From Acidobacteriota bacterium (GTDB taxonomy: Bacteria; Acidobacteriota; Vicinamibacteria; Vicinamibacterales; SCN-69-37), in assembly GCA_020853395.1 (NCBI GenBank), contig JADYYY010000011.1, forward strand, positions 298,166 through 362,165: DNA of 64,000 nucleotides. The letters run 5' to 3'. Positions 36,625-45,067 of this stretch are shown in pieces. A program made the position numbers and the translations under genes. The first letter of the stretch is position 1, and each line of letters begins with the position of its first letter. The notes beneath the pieces were generated by a model, which saw only the letters and a list, made by a program, of their open reading frames with translations, was not told the DNA's origin and did not search any database.

Positions 36625-37650
36625 ATGCGTGATACAACCGGACACGTGCAGGACGTTGTCGTCATCGGGGCCGGCCCGGTCGGGCTGGCGTGCGCGATCG
36701 AAGCTCAGCGGAAGCACCTGACGTGCCGGGTCATCGACAAGGGCGCGCTCGTGAATTCGATCCTCGGCTATCCGCCGCGGATGGAGTTCTTTTCGACGCC
36801 GGATCTGATCGAGATTGGCGGCCATCCCTTTCCGGTCGCGCAGTACAAGCCGTCGCGCGAGGACGCGCTCGAATACTACCGGTCGGTGGCGGCCCGCGAA
36901 CGGCTCGACCTCCGGCTCTACGAGCGCGTCCTCGACGTGCGCGGCGAGCGGGGCGCGTTCACCGTCGTCACGACGGCGGGCGAGCACGCGGCCCGCGCTG
37001 TCGTCATCGCCATCGGCTTCTTCGACCTGCCGAACCTGTTGAACGTGCCGGGCGAAGAGCTGCCCAAGGTGTTTCACTACTACGGCGAGCCGTACCGGTT
37101 CGTCGGCCAACGCGTCGCGGTGATCGGCGCGCGCAACTCGGCCGCGAAGGCCGCCCTCGACGGCTATCGCCGCGGCGCCGACGTGACGCTCGTCGTGCGG
37201 TCGCCGGCGCTCTCGGACACGATCAAGTACTGGATCAAGCCGGATCTCGAGAACCGGATCAAGGAAGGGAGCATCCGCGCGTTCTTCAGCACGTCCGTCA
37301 CCGAGATCCGCGAGCGGAGCCTCGTGCTGGCGACGCCGGACGGTACGCGGGAGATCGAAAACGACTGGGTGCTGGCCATGACCGGCTACCATCCCGACTT
37401 CGGTTTCCTCGAGCAGATCGGCATCACGTTCGCCGACGACGGGTGGCGCACGCCGACGTTCGACGAGGCCACGTTCGAATCGAACCGGCCGGGCGTCTAC
37501 CTGGCCGGCACCGTCTGCGGCGGGTACCGCACGAACCGCTGGTTCATCGAGAACGGCCGCTTCCACGCGCAGCAGATTGCCGCGCACATCGCGCAGGGGC
37601 GCGTCAGCCCGGTCGACTTCGATCTCATGCACTGGAAGACGGCAGAGTGA
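36625..37650 (+). CDS. ypdA: YpdA-family putative bacillithiol disulfide reductase (FAD/NAD(P) oxidoreductase)
   Basis: 341 aa from ATG 36625; ATGs at 36619 and 36604 are also in frame, and no Shine-Dalgarno decides. The dinucleotide-binding motif VVVIGAGPVGLACAIEA is followed by YpdA-type features: VIDKGALVNSILGYPPRMEFFSTP by segments, AIGFFDLPN, a second fold VAVIGARNSAAKAALDGYRRGA, and the C-terminal GVYLAGTVCGGYRTNRWFIENG. The CGG motif carries the Cys conserved in YpdA. YpdA reduces bacillithiol disulfide in Firmicutes; in Acidobacteria the thiol cofactor is probably bacillithiol as well. Repeat tracts occupy both flanks. Confidence 0.82.
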   Translation: MRDTTGHVQDVVVIGAGPVGLACAIEAQRKHLTCRVIDKGALVNSILGYPPRMEFFSTPDLIEIGGHPFPVAQYKPSREDALEYYRSVAARERLDLRLYERVLDVRGERGAFTVVTTAGEHAARAVVIAIGFFDLPNLLNVPGEELPKVFHYYGEPYRFVGQRVAVIGARNSAAKAALDGYRRGADVTLVVRSPALSDTIKYWIKPDLENRIKEGSIRAFFSTSVTEIRERSLVLATPDGTREIENDWVLAMTGYHPDFGFLEQIGITFADDGWRTPTFDEATFESNRPGVYLAGTVCGGYRTNRWFIENGRFHAQQIAAHIAQGRVSPVDFDLMHWKTAE

Positions 37651-38079
37651 GGGGCATCGGGGCATCGGAAACAGACATCGAGATATCGGGGAATCGGATA
37701 TCGGGATATCGGATATCGGGATATCGGATACGGTCATCGACACATCGGGAGCGCATCGGGTCATCTGATCATCGGGCAGCGAGAACTCCATCGCCCGACC
37801 ATCCGAGACTCGACGTGTTTGCTCCGATGACGCGATGCACGATCCGGATACTCGATGCGGCATCCCGTGATCCAACGCAGCATCCCCGATGATCCAATGT
37901 GTCATGCCGATGGTCCGATGATCGTTATCCCGATGACCCGATGTGCTGGTGAGATGGCCGGATGGTCCGCTGCGCGATGATCCGATGATCCGTCCCGATA
38001 GCCCGATGAATCGCTGCGCGATGACCAGATGTGCCGTTCCGATGACCCGATGATCCGATAACCCGATGATCCGATGCCC
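37651..38079. repeat. Long ATCGG/CCGAT repeat tract with polarity switch
   Basis: The whole gap between two genes is degenerate short repeats. From 37653 to about 37780 the units read ATCGG(G) on the + strand, spaced mostly 7-9 bases (for example ATATCGGGATATCGG). From about 37790 to 38079 they read CCGAT(G) (for example ATCCGATGACCCGATG). The two halves are therefore imperfect reverse complements of each other and could fold as one large hairpin. It runs from just after the ypdA stop to the DUF4126 start codon. Confidence 0.75.
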
Positions 38080-38661
38080 ATGTCTTCGGCCAACCTCGTC
38101 GCTCTCGCGATCGCCACGAGCTTTGCCGCGGGGCTGAATCTCTCCGCGACGGTCGCGACGATCGGGCTGCTCGCGCGGTACGGGTACGTCGATCTACCGC
38201 CGGCGCTCGGGCTCGTCGAGGACCCCGTGGTGATCGGCGCCGCGCTGGTGCTGTTCCTGTTCGAGTTCGTCTTCGACAAGATCCCGATCGTCGATCTGTT
38301 CTGGAACGCGCTGCAGACGTTCGTGCGCGTGCCGGCGGCCGCGCTCTTCGCCTACGGCGCCACGGCGCAGCTCTCGCCCGGCGAGCAACTGCTCGCGTCG
38401 GCGCTCGGGGCCGTGATCGCGCTCGCCGCACACAGCGGCAAGGCAGCGCTGCGCACGAGCGTGACGCTGTCGCCCGAGCCGTTCACGAACGCGGCCGTCA
38501 GCCTGGGCGAAGACACGCTCGCGATCGGCGTGACCTGGTTCGCCACGCAGCACCCTTTCCTCGCGGCCGCGATCGTCATCGTCTGGCTTGCGATCGTCGT
38601 CGTCTTCATCCGGTGGGTCTGGCGAGGACTCGAGGCGCTGTTCACCGGGCCTAGACGATAG
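38074..38661 (+). CDS. DUF4126 membrane protein
   Basis: 195 aa from ATG 38074 (ATG 38080 also possible). Both lie in the last CCGATG repeat unit, and there is no Shine-Dalgarno. Hydrophobic segments SFAAGLNLSATVATIGLLAR, VIGAALVLFLFEFVFDKIPI, FAYGATAQL, ALGAVIALAAHSGKAALR and a C-terminal helix indicate four to five membrane spans. The FVFDKIPIVDLFWNALQTFVR and HSGKAALR segments are typical of DUF4126. Function unknown; transporter-like. Confidence 0.8.
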   Translation: MPMSSANLVALAIATSFAAGLNLSATVATIGLLARYGYVDLPPALGLVEDPVVIGAALVLFLFEFVFDKIPIVDLFWNALQTFVRVPAAALFAYGATAQLSPGEQLLASALGAVIALAAHSGKAALRTSVTLSPEPFTNAAVSLGEDTLAIGVTWFATQHPFLAAAIVIVWLAIVVVFIRWVWRGLEALFTGPRR

Positions 38662-38800
38662 GCCATCGGTCGATCGGGACATCGGCCATCGGATCGGACC
38701 ACCGTTCAGTCGATGTTCCGATGATCGATGACCCGATGAGCCGCTGTCCCGATGCCCGCTGTCCCGATATCCCGATATCCCGATGTTCCGATGCCCGCTG
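38662..38800. repeat. ATCGG/CCGAT repeat tract between convergent genes
   Basis: 38664-38697 reads ATCGG units (GGTCGATCGGGACATCGG), 38710-38797 reads CCGAT units (CCCGATATCCCGATATCCCG). Polarity again goes from ATCGG to CCGAT left to right, giving an inverted arrangement directly after the DUF4126 stop and up to the stop of the M56-TonB gene. Confidence 0.7.
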
Positions 38801-38801
38801 T

Positions 38802-40709
38802 CTAGTTCAACGTGAAGTTCACGGTCATGGTGCAGATGACCGAGACCGGCTGGCCGTTGAGCAGTGTCGGCGTGTAACGCCACTGCGAGACGGCGTCGAT
38901 GGCGGCACCGTCGAGCTCGTCCGAGCCGCTCGACCGGATGACCTTCAAGTTCGTGACAGACCCGTCGGTATCGATGATCGATTCGAGAAACACGATGCCT
39001 TGGACGCCGGCGGCCCTGGCGAGCCACGGGTATTGTGGCTTGACGTCTTTGATCTTCATCGGAGCCGTGACGCCCTGTTCGCCGATGCGCACCGCCGGTC
39101 CAGGCGGCGCGGGCCGGTCGGACGCCGTCCCGGCCGGCCGCTCGCCCGTGATGGTGATGGACTCGCGGACGGAGGCCAATCCGGTCGACGGTGCAGGCGG
39201 TGGAGGAGGCGGAGGCATCCCCGCTCGACGCGCCGTGCCGGCCGAAGCCGGCACCTGGATACTCGAGACGAGGGTCCAGCCGACCGACGGGCTCACCTTC
39301 CACACGCGCGCGTACCGCACCTGCTGGGTCACGCCGCCGACCGTCATCGTCTCGACGCCGCGCACGATCGCGGCGCCGTCTTCCATCTGCCGTTCTCGCG
39401 AGGTGGTGGCGAGCGCGGTGACTCGTCTGCCGCTCCACTGCGCCAGCGACTCGACCTTGTTCCGCGGGATGTCGTCCAGGCTGCCGACGCCGACGAACGC
39501 CGGGTCGAGCAGTCGCGTGAGTGTCGCCGTGTCGTTCGCAAGACGCGCGCGGCGATAGGTCTCTTCGAGCGCGACGATCTGCGCATCGGCTGATGCAAGG
39601 GCCTGCTGGGCAGTGTTCGTCGCTGCCGCGCTCGGCGGCTCGGGAACGACCTGCGCCGCCATCACGACCGACGGGCCCTGCGCCTGCATCTGCGCGCCGC
39701 TCGCCCCGATAGCCGCCGACACGGCCGTCACCGCCAACGCGATCAGCAGCGCGACGCGGGGGCGGCTGACCGGCTGCGGCGACTGGCCCAGCACGCGGCG
39801 CACGCGTCCGACGAGCGACCCGTCCGCCGCCGAGATCCCAAGAAGCGGCCGCGGTACTCGCGCCTCCTCGAGGCTCGTCAGCGCACGTGCGTAGTCCACG
39901 CGAGTGGATCCGAGCGACAGGGCGATGTCGTCGCAGCAGTGCTCGCGTTCGATCCGGATCTGTCTCGACACCCACCAGACCGACGGGTGGTAGAAGAGCA
40001 GCGTCTCGACGATCGTCTGGACGCCGTTGACGACGTGGTCGTAGCGGCGGATGTGCGCGATCTCGTGCGCGATGATCGCCTCGAGCTGCGCCGGCGTGAG
40101 CCCCGCCATGGCGCTCATCGGCACGACGATGAGCGGCCGCATCCAGCCGACGACCGCCGGAACGTCCACGGACGCTGACCGGACGACCGCGACGCGACGC
40201 TCGACGCCGAGCGCCCCGGCCACCCGCGCCGTCGTCCGCGCGATCCAATCGCCGTCGTCGACGGCGTGCGCTCCCGCCCGAAGGTGTGCGACCGTCCGCC
40301 AGCCCACGAGCAGCCGCGCGGCCAGCAGCAGCACCCCCGCGCTCCAGGCGATGACGATGGCCGGCGACCAGGCGAGAGCCGAGAGCATCGAGAACAGCTC
40401 GAACGGGTTGCCTGCGACGGGAGGGGCATCGTCGACCAGGGTTGCGAAGAGGGCCCGCGGGACGCCCGCGTTCGCTGAGATCGTGGTGCCGCTCCACGGC
40501 AACGCCCGGGCGAACGTGACGATCGGCAGAGCCGCCATTGCGAAAAGGCCGGCGCAAGCCATGAGGTAGCGGAGGGAGGCGGAGCCGCGGCGCGCCAGCG
40601 TCAGCGCCACGGCGGTCGCCAGGCCGATGACCGCGCCTTGCCAGAGAAAGCGCACGAGCGCGTAACCGAGCGCGTAGGTAACGGGATCAGCGACGACCGT
40701 GTCAGTCAT
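38802..40709 (-). CDS. M56 (BlaR1-like) membrane metallopeptidase fused to a TonB C-terminal domain
   Basis: 635 aa. Membrane helices near residues 20-40, 48-65 and 112-135 surround the M56 domain; the zinc-protease motif is HEIAH (215-219) in AIIAHEIAHIRRYDHVVN. A further helix near 305-325 leads to a periplasmic region with a nuclear-transport-factor-like segment and, at the end, a TonB C-terminal domain (VKPQYPWLARAAGVQGIVFL, WRYTPTLLNGQPVSV). In BlaR1/MecR1 an M56 protease relays an external signal by cleaving the BlaI repressor; the TonB domain instead of a penicillin-binding sensor suggests a different signal, perhaps linked to outer-membrane receptors. It overlaps the blaI-like gene by 8 bases. 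Confidence 0.85.
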   Translation of the reverse strand: MTDTVVADPVTYALGYALVRFLWQGAVIGLATAVALTLARRGSASLRYLMACAGLFAMAALPIVTFARALPWSGTTISANAGVPRALFATLVDDAPPVAGNPFELFSMLSALAWSPAIVIAWSAGVLLLAARLLVGWRTVAHLRAGAHAVDDGDWIARTTARVAGALGVERRVAVVRSASVDVPAVVGWMRPLIVVPMSAMAGLTPAQLEAIIAHEIAHIRRYDHVVNGVQTIVETLLFYHPSVWWVSRQIRIEREHCCDDIALSLGSTRVDYARALTSLEEARVPRPLLGISAADGSLVGRVRRVLGQSPQPVSRPRVALLIALAVTAVSAAIGASGAQMQAQGPSVVMAAQVVPEPPSAAATNTAQQALASADAQIVALEETYRRARLANDTATLTRLLDPAFVGVGSLDDIPRNKVESLAQWSGRRVTALATTSRERQMEDGAAIVRGVETMTVGGVTQQVRYARVWKVSPSVGWTLVSSIQVPASAGTARRAGMPPPPPPPAPSTGLASVRESITITGERPAGTASDRPAPPGPAVRIGEQGVTAPMKIKDVKPQYPWLARAAGVQGIVFLESIIDTDGSVTNLKVIRSSGSDELDGAAIDAVSQWRYTPTLLNGQPVSVICTMTVNFTLN

Positions 40710-41091
40710 GGTGCTTCTCCTCTTCGGCGGCGATCAGACGGCGGATCTCCTGCAGTTCTTCCGGGGACGCCTTGCGGCTGGCGAGCGCCTGCAGCACGAG
40801 CTGGGCGGTCGAGCCGCCGAAGGCGCGGTCGAGCAGGTCGCGCACGAGGCGCCGCTGCATCCGGCTCTCCGGATGGCGCGCGCGGTAGAGATGCTGAGGG
40901 CCCCGCTCCTCGCGAACGGTCAGCCCCTTCGCGGTCATCACCTGGAGCGTCTTGAGGGTGGTGGTGTAGGCGACCGAGCGGGTGTCCGCGAGCGTGTCGT
41001 GCACCTCGCGCACCGTGCTGGGCCCGCGTTGCCACAGCACGCGGAGCACGGCGAGCTCGGCATTGGTCGGCGTCGGCGTGGTCGAAGGCAT
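40702..41091 (-). CDS. BlaI/MecI/CopY-family repressor
   Basis: 129 aa from ATG 41091 (a TTG at 41097 is less likely). The winged-helix domain TNAELAVLRVLWQRGPSTVR, AYTTTLKTLQVMTAKGL and HLYRAR matches BlaI, followed by a helical dimerisation part (LVRDLLDRAFGGSTAQLVLQ). It would repress its own operon until cleaved through the M56 partner. There is no Shine-Dalgarno: the -10 element ends 6 bases before the ATG, so the mRNA is probably leaderless. A palindromic operator lies in the promoter. Confidence 0.88.
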   Translation of the reverse strand: MPSTTPTPTNAELAVLRVLWQRGPSTVREVHDTLADTRSVAYTTTLKTLQVMTAKGLTVREERGPQHLYRARHPESRMQRRLVRDLLDRAFGGSTAQLVLQALASRKASPEELQEIRRLIAAEEEKHHD

Positions 41092-41097
41092 GGCCAA

Positions 41098-41126
41098 GGT
41101 GTACTACGATGTTTGTCGTACGTCAA
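41098..41126 (-). promoter_or_regulatory. Promoter and operator of the blaI-like operon
   Basis: On the - strand TTGACG (41121-41126) and TACACC (41098-41103) are 17 bases apart. The spacer holds TACGA and TCGTA (41105-41109 and 41116-41120) as a palindrome with 6 bases between, resembling BlaI operators. A further half-site ATCGTA lies at 41135-41140. Repressor bound here would cover the promoter. Confidence 0.55.
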
Positions 41127-41345
41127 CGATGAAGATCGTAGGACGTTCCTCGGTGGGGCCGTTGCGCCGGCGGCGCGCACGATAGCCGGAGCGTCGGGAT
41201 CCTCGACCGGAACGGGCCGCCGTGGGACGTTCGGGGGAGCGAGCGCGACCGTTCAGACGACCTCCGGCGCCGGCGATCGCCGGTGCCGAGATGCGGAGCA
41301 CGCGGTCGCCGAACCGGGGGGCTCTCGTTCAATAATGAGGCGTCC

Positions 41346-44300
41346 ATGTACGTCGTCTCAGGCCGCCTGCGAACGTCGCCGACCGACCTCGCCAATTTCC
41401 TCGTCTGCCCGCACAAGACGGCCCTCGATGCCGACGTGGCGCGGGGGCGCCGCACGCCCCCGGGGTGGCGCGATCCGGCGACCGACGTGCTCGCCCTGCG
41501 CGGCCGCGATCACGAGCGGCGGTACGTCGCGATGTTGCAGCGGGAGGGACGGTCGGTTGCCGATCTCGACGGCCTCGAGCGCGGCGAGGCCGAAGCGCGG
41601 TTGCTCGCCGCGATGCGCGCCGGCGTCGACGTCATCGTCCAGGCCCCGCTCGGTGGGGCGGGACGGTTCGGCTGCGCGGATGCGCTCGTGCGCACCGCGG
41701 GCACGAGCGCCTTCGGATCGTGGGCGTACGAAGTACACGACACGAAGCTCGCGCGCGAGACGCGCGGCGGCACGATCCTCCAGCTCTGCGTCTACACGGA
41801 GCTGCTCGCCGCGCTCCAGGACGGTACGCCCGAGTACTTCGCGGTCGTCACGCCGGCGTCCGTCGAGCGATACCGCGTCGCCGACTTCGCGGCCTTCTAT
41901 CGGCAGGTCGAGCGCGAGTTCCTGCGGCGGCTCGAGCAGATTGGAATCGAGGAACACGGAGCGACTGGACCGTGGGCGAGCTCCGCAATCGCGGCGGCTC
42001 CGATCGCCGGATCATCGGGTGCGGCAATGCGCCTGTCCGATGTCGCGTACTCCGGCTCGTCCGATGCCGTGTGCCCTGACGTCCGTGAGCATTGCACCGT
42101 CTGCCGGTGGGGCAGCGAGTGCGACGCCCAACGGCGAACGCGGGATCACCTCTCGTTCGTCGCCGGTCTGGGCCGTACGCACCGGATCGAACTGGCGGCG
42201 CACGACGTCGCGACGCTGGCGAGCCTCGCCCGGCTGCCGCTGCCGATTCCGTTCTCGCCGCGGCGAGGGGCAAAGGACACCTACGCGCGTCTGCGCGAGC
42301 AGGCCCGGCTGCAGCTCGAGCAGCGCACGTCCGGCCGTCCCACGTACGAGTTGCTCCCTCCGGTTCCGCGCGCCGGTCTGGCGCTGCTGCCCGAACCCAG
42401 CCCTGGCGACCTCTTCCTCGATCTCGAGGGCGATCCTTTCGCGCCGCGTGCGGTCGGCGCCCACCAGTCGGACCTTGGATTCCTGGAACCGTCGACGCGC
42501 GAGTACCTCTTCGGCCTCGGCCGCGTCGGCGCCGACGGCCGCTTCCAGTACCAGAGCTGGTGGGCGTTCACGGACGAAGAAGAGCGCGCGGCGTTCGATG
42601 CGGTGCTGACCGAGATCGCGCGCGCGATCGCCGAGCATGCCGGCGCACACGTCTATCACTACGCGCCGTACGAGCCGTCGGCGTTCCGGCGCCTGATGGG
42701 ACGTCATGCCTGGCGCGAGCCCGACGTCGACGCGCTGCTGCGCGCCGGCCGGTTCGTCGACCTCTACGCCGTGGTCCGCCAGGCCGTCCGCGCCGGCGTG
42801 GAGCGCTACTCGATCAAGGCGCTCGAGCCGTGCTACGAGTTCGTGCGAGAGATGGATCTCGATCGTGCCGGCGCCGAGCGGCGCGCCGTCGAGTTCGCGA
42901 TCGAGACCGGCGATCCCGCGGCGATCGATGCGGATGCGAAGGCGATCGTCGAAGCGTACAACCGCGACGACTGCCGTTCGACCTGGGCGCTCCGCCAGTG
43001 GCTCGAGCGGCTGCGCACGGCCGCGATCCGCGCCGGCGCCGACATCGCGAGGCCGGTGCCGGGCAACGGGGATCCGGCCGAGCACATCGCGGCGCGCGAC
43101 GCCTGGTCCGCCGCATTGCGCGCCGCGCTCCTCCACGGGCTCCCGCCCGCGCACGAGCGCACGCCCGAGCAGCACGCGCGCTGGCTCGTCGCCCACCTCG
43201 CCGACTGGTTCCGCCGCGAGGAGCGCGTCGGCTGGGGCGAGTACCACCGCCTGCGCGAGCAGCCGGACGACGAGCTGGAGGACGAGCCGTGGGCGCTGGC
43301 CGGGCTCGAGTTCCGGCAGCGTGTGTTCTCGCCGATCGGCGGCCGGCTCAGGAGCGGGATCGATCGCTACGCGTATCCGCCGCAGGAGTGCGACTTCAGC
43401 GTCGGCGATCGGCTCAGGCTCAAGCAGGACGAGCCGTTCGGCACGGTTCACGCGATCGACCGCATCGCCGGCACGATCGACATCAAGAAGCCGATGTCGC
43501 AGGTCGAGGTCCATCCCACCTCGGTCATCGCGCTCACGGTCGTGACCGCGCCCGAACAGGAGCAGTCGGTGTACCGCGCCGCCAACGTCATCGCGGCGCA
43601 CGGTCTCGACGATCGCGACGGCGATCCGCTCGTCAACGATCTGCTGCTGGCGCGGCCGCCGCGCCTGCGGTTCGGCGCGTTCCGGCCGCGGCCCGACGAG
43701 CTGCCAACCGACTTCGCCATCCGCACGGTGCGCAACCTCGATCACAGCGTGCTCGCGATCCAGGGGCCGCCCGGGTCCGGCAAGACCTTCACGGCGGCGC
43801 GCGTCATCGCGGCGCTGCTCGCCGAGCGCAAGAACGTCGGCGTCGTCGCGACGAGCCACAAGGTGATCCGCAAGCTGCTTCGCGACGTCGCCGCCGAGGC
43901 CGTGCGGCTCAACACGTCGCTCGCCATCGCGCACAAGATCGGCGACGAGTCGTTCGGCACCGACGACGAGGTGCGCGAGTTCAAGACGAACGACGAGGCG
44001 CTCGACTGGATCAGGGACGAGGGAGCCGGCGTGCTGGGCGGCACGGCCTGGATGTGGGCGCGCCAGGACTTCGCGCGGACGGTCGACGTGCTGGTGGTCG
44101 ACGAGGCGGGGCAGATGTCGCTCGCGACGGTCGTCAGCGTCGCGCAGGCCGGCGGCAACCTGGTGCTGCTCGGCGATCCGCGGCAGCTCCAGCAGCCGCA
44201 GCGCGGTGCGCATCCGGACGGGGTCGACGTCTCCGCGCTCGATCACCTGCTCGGCGGCCGCCAGACGATCCCCGACGATCGCGGCATCTTCTTGCCCATC

Positions 44301-44966
44301 ACGCGGCGGCTCGCGCCGGCGATTGCCGCGTTCACCTCGGAGGTCTTCTACGAGGGAAAGCTCGCGGCGCTGCCGACGCTCGAGCGGCAGCGGATCGACG
44401 GCAGCCGGCGCTTCGACGGCGCCGGCCTCTGGGTGATCGAGGTCGACCACGACGGCTGCCGCAACGCCTCGTCCGAGGAGGCCGACGTCGTCGCCGGCAT
44501 CGTGGATGAGCTCCTGAACGGCAACGTTGGTTGGTACACCGAGCTCGGGATGCGGCGTCCCCTCACTGCCAACGACATCCTCATCGTCGCGCCGTACAAC
44601 GCCCACGTGCGGTGCCTCCGGGATCGCATTCGGCCGCCGGTCGGCATCGGCACGGTGGACAGGTTCCAGGGCCAGGAGGCTGCCGTCGTGATCTACTCGA
44701 TGGCCGCGTCGCGCGCCGAGGATGCTCCCCGCGGAATGGATTTCCTCTTCAGCCCCAACCGCCTCAACGTCGCGTCCTCGCGCGCCCGGTGCGCGAGCAT
44801 CCTCGTGGCGTGCCCGCGGCTCTTCGAACCTCCGTGCGACACTCCGCGCCAGATGCGTCTCGCGAACGCGCTCTGCCGCTATCGGGAGATCGCCATGGCG
44901 TCGGGACATCGCATCGTCCACGGGGCGGAGGCCGTCGAAGCGGCTGGGGATCGGATCGTCGGATGA
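41346..44966 (+). CDS. TM0106-family RecB-like nuclease fused to SF1 DNA/RNA helicase
   Basis: 1206 aa; GAGG at 41337-41340 precedes ATG 41346. The N-terminal third is a RecB/Cas4-type nuclease: Cys21 (FLVCPHK), YEVHDTK and QLCVYTELL active-site motifs, and a C-x2-C-x5-C cluster (Cys250, 253, 259) that with Cys21 can hold an iron-sulfur cluster. A second exonuclease-like region (LFLDLEGDPFA) with RNase H/DEDD features follows. The C-terminal half is a Dna2/Upf1-type SF1 helicase: Walker A GPPGSGKT (about 806-813), VVDEAGQ (919), LLGDPRQL, TVDRFQGQEAAVVIYSM. Residues about 212-242 carry an insertion that looks like the nearby repeats. Likely a DNA repair or processing enzyme. Confidence 0.85.
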   Translation: MYVVSGRLRTSPTDLANFLVCPHKTALDADVARGRRTPPGWRDPATDVLALRGRDHERRYVAMLQREGRSVADLDGLERGEAEARLLAAMRAGVDVIVQAPLGGAGRFGCADALVRTAGTSAFGSWAYEVHDTKLARETRGGTILQLCVYTELLAALQDGTPEYFAVVTPASVERYRVADFAAFYRQVEREFLRRLEQIGIEEHGATGPWASSAIAAAPIAGSSGAAMRLSDVAYSGSSDAVCPDVREHCTVCRWGSECDAQRRTRDHLSFVAGLGRTHRIELAAHDVATLASLARLPLPIPFSPRRGAKDTYARLREQARLQLEQRTSGRPTYELLPPVPRAGLALLPEPSPGDLFLDLEGDPFAPRAVGAHQSDLGFLEPSTREYLFGLGRVGADGRFQYQSWWAFTDEEERAAFDAVLTEIARAIAEHAGAHVYHYAPYEPSAFRRLMGRHAWREPDVDALLRAGRFVDLYAVVRQAVRAGVERYSIKALEPCYEFVREMDLDRAGAERRAVEFAIETGDPAAIDADAKAIVEAYNRDDCRSTWALRQWLERLRTAAIRAGADIARPVPGNGDPAEHIAARDAWSAALRAALLHGLPPAHERTPEQHARWLVAHLADWFRREERVGWGEYHRLREQPDDELEDEPWALAGLEFRQRVFSPIGGRLRSGIDRYAYPPQECDFSVGDRLRLKQDEPFGTVHAIDRIAGTIDIKKPMSQVEVHPTSVIALTVVTAPEQEQSVYRAANVIAAHGLDDRDGDPLVNDLLLARPPRLRFGAFRPRPDELPTDFAIRTVRNLDHSVLAIQGPPGSGKTFTAARVIAALLAERKNVGVVATSHKVIRKLLRDVAAEAVRLNTSLAIAHKIGDESFGTDDEVREFKTNDEALDWIRDEGAGVLGGTAWMWARQDFARTVDVLVVDEAGQMSLATVVSVAQAGGNLVLLGDPRQLQQPQRGAHPDGVDVSALDHLLGGRQTIPDDRGIFLPITRRLAPAIAAFTSEVFYEGKLAALPTLERQRIDGSRRFDGAGLWVIEVDHDGCRNASSEEADVVAGIVDELLNGNVGWYTELGMRRPLTANDILIVAPYNAHVRCLRDRIRPPVGIGTVDRFQGQEAAVVIYSMAASRAEDAPRGMDFLFSPNRLNVASSRARCASILVACPRLFEPPCDTPRQMRLANALCRYREIAMASGHRIVHGAEAVEAAGDRIVG

Positions 44967-45067
44967 TCGCCGCGTCGCGTCGGAACGTCGGACCATCGGC
45001 GCATCCGGTCGAACTCGGCTCGGCCCGCGGCACCATCCTGCGCGCCGATCGACGTGCCGGCAGTCGG

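Noticed and set aside
37651..38079. Possible CRISPR array
   Set aside because: Units are about 8 bases, degenerate and without unique spacers, polarity reverses midway, and there are no cas genes.
42092..44509. 805-codon open frame overlapping the nuclease-helicase
   Set aside because: Alternative-frame shadow made mainly of Arg and Ala; the other frame has intact Walker A, DEAG and RecB motifs.
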